Below are positions 63,517 through 64,000 of a DNA stretch of 64,000 nucleotides, piece by piece; positions within the stretch are counted from its first letter, which is position 1; each line of letters opens with the position of its first letter. The position numbers and the translations under genes are program-made. The notes below the pieces were generated by a model. It ran no database searches and was not told where the DNA came from. It was given only the letters and a program-made list of their open reading frames with translations. The stretch comes from a virus, in IMG/VR virus record IMGVR_UViG_3300023174_000046, positions 1 through 64,000 of that record; one strand, written 5' to 3'.

Positions 63517-63574
63517 CTCTCAACATACCAACTCTTTATATTACTGTATTATTATAACCGAATTCCAAAAAAAA

Positions 63575-63757
63575 TCAACTGTGTTTTTTAATAATTCTTA
63601 CGACTGCAGCTTCGAACGACTCTTTGACATTAATGTGAAGTGCTGTAACCTGTCTTTTAGCTTTCTCTTTGGACATCGGTTTTTTTGAAAATGTACGATT
63701 AGTCTTTTTATTGACGACCTTAAACCCACTACCACTTTTGCGTATTGAATAAGGCAT
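63575..63757 (-). CDS. Small conserved-type viral protein, 60 aa
   Basis: The preferred start at 63757 gives MPYSIRKSGSGFKVVNKKTN, the usual beginning of small proteins found in cyanophages and algal viruses (MPY.I(R/K)K.G...V.N..T...(S/K)KPMSKEKA). A Met at 63781 (MLKESNRD...) in the same frame would extend it by eight residues and overlap the upstream gene by 20 bases. The C-terminal part is helical and basic. Function unknown. Confidence 0.6.
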   Translation of the reverse strand: MPYSIRKSGSGFKVVNKKTNRTFSKKPMSKEKAKRQVTALHINVKESFEAAVVRIIKKHS

Positions 63758-63761
63758 ATCT

Positions 63762-64000
63762 CTATTTGATTCTTTGAGCATTTTGTTGCATTGTATTTAT
63801 TTGCTTCTGAAGCTGCTGTATTTGCTGCACAAGCTGTTGATTGGCAGGTTGTTGACTCAATTGATTTGTAAGGTTTTGTAGTTTGTCCTGCTGTGTCTTT
63901 ACTTGCACAGCTGGCAGACCTACTGCACGTGGTATGCTACCAATTTGTTGTTGCAAACGATATGGATCGCCACCTGCTGCAGCTTTTAGGGACTGACCAA
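63762..64000 (-). CDS. Gln-rich coiled-coil protein, partial at window edge
   Basis: An open frame enters from the window end (GQSLKAAAGGDPYRLQQQIG...), reads through a Gln-rich helical region (NQLSQQPANQQLVQQIQQL) and stops at 63762-63764. The start lies outside the window, so total length is unknown. The Gln-rich repeats suggest a coiled coil. Confidence 0.55.
   Translation of the reverse strand, partial: GQSLKAAAGGDPYRLQQQIGSIPRAVGLPAVQVKTQQDKLQNLTNQLSQQPANQQLVQQIQQLQKQINTMQQNAQRIK

Overview
The window is a contiguous piece of a large, AT-rich genome of a tailed bacteriophage of the T4-like (myovirus) type. The direct evidence is a head-gene block in T4 order on the minus strand (prohead protease gp21, a gp67-like micro-protein, scaffold gp22, major capsid gp23), a gp5-like baseplate hub/spike, a gp62-like clamp-loader subunit, a gp31/GroES-like co-chaperonin, a class I ribonucleotide reductase, PhoH, a tRNA array and many T4-type late promoters (ATAAATA). 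Lipoproteins, muramidases and a 3D-domain wall protein suggest a Gram-negative host. The exact host cannot be read from the sequence; the tmRNA tag begins with an alphaproteobacterial-looking AEDNF. Portal, terminase, DNA polymerase and most tail genes lie outside the window.

Layout: 1-3.4 kb holds small early genes with Shine-Dalgarno sequences and sigma70-type promoters, including a SprT-like metallopeptidase. 3.4-9.6 kb holds late small genes, a 1365-residue Pro/Thr/Val-repeat LamG fibre and a histone-H1-like protein. 9.7-18.8 kb holds a PD-(D/E)XK-like plus nucleotidyltransferase/ligase-like pair, virion and fibre proteins, a phosphoribosyltransferase, a 3D-domain protein, a GH24 lysozyme and an S74-chaperone fibre. 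18.8-25 kb is nucleotide metabolism (nrdA, nrdB, dCMP deaminase) with a Dps-like protein. 25-32.1 kb holds twelve tRNAs flanking a seven-gene minus-strand sugar operon (kinase, HAD phosphatase, nucleotidyltransferase-RpiB fusion, sulfotransferase, transferases). 32.1-34.1 kb is a lysis cassette, and 35.0-35.4 kb encodes a tmRNA. 35.6-43.8 kb has the baseplate hub, then a base-modification block (DpdA/TGT-like, formyltransferase, GMP reductase-like, Nmad1-like, radical SAM, QueF). 43.8-48.4 kb is head morphogenesis. 48.4-52.2 kb holds a DinG/XPD-like helicase, gp31-like, gp62-like and DUF366-like genes. 52.2-58.6 kb is a seven-gene glycosylation operon with a GDP-mannose-3,5-epimerase-like enzyme. 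58.6-64 kb holds two fibre-like genes, kinases, QueE, PhoH and QueD.

Three gene sets appear to work together. (1) QueD, QueE, QueF, a TGT/DpdA-like enzyme, a DUF366-like protein, an Nmad1-like protein and a formyltransferase point to a 7-deazaguanine (preQ1-level or further decorated) DNA modification. (2) Isomerase-like, kinase, phosphatase and nucleotidyltransferase activities in one operon form a complete logic for making an activated sugar from a ketose phosphate. (3) Several proteins carry short N-termini that resemble T4 capsid-targeting or prohead-cleavage signals, suggesting enzymes packaged in the head.

Regulation is unusually legible. Early promoters (TTGnnn, 15-17 bp, TATAAT) and late promoters (ATAAATA) usually sit 5-7 nt upstream of the start codon, so transcription should begin at or next to the AUG/GUG. 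Much of the phage therefore seems to use leaderless mRNAs at the first gene of each operon.
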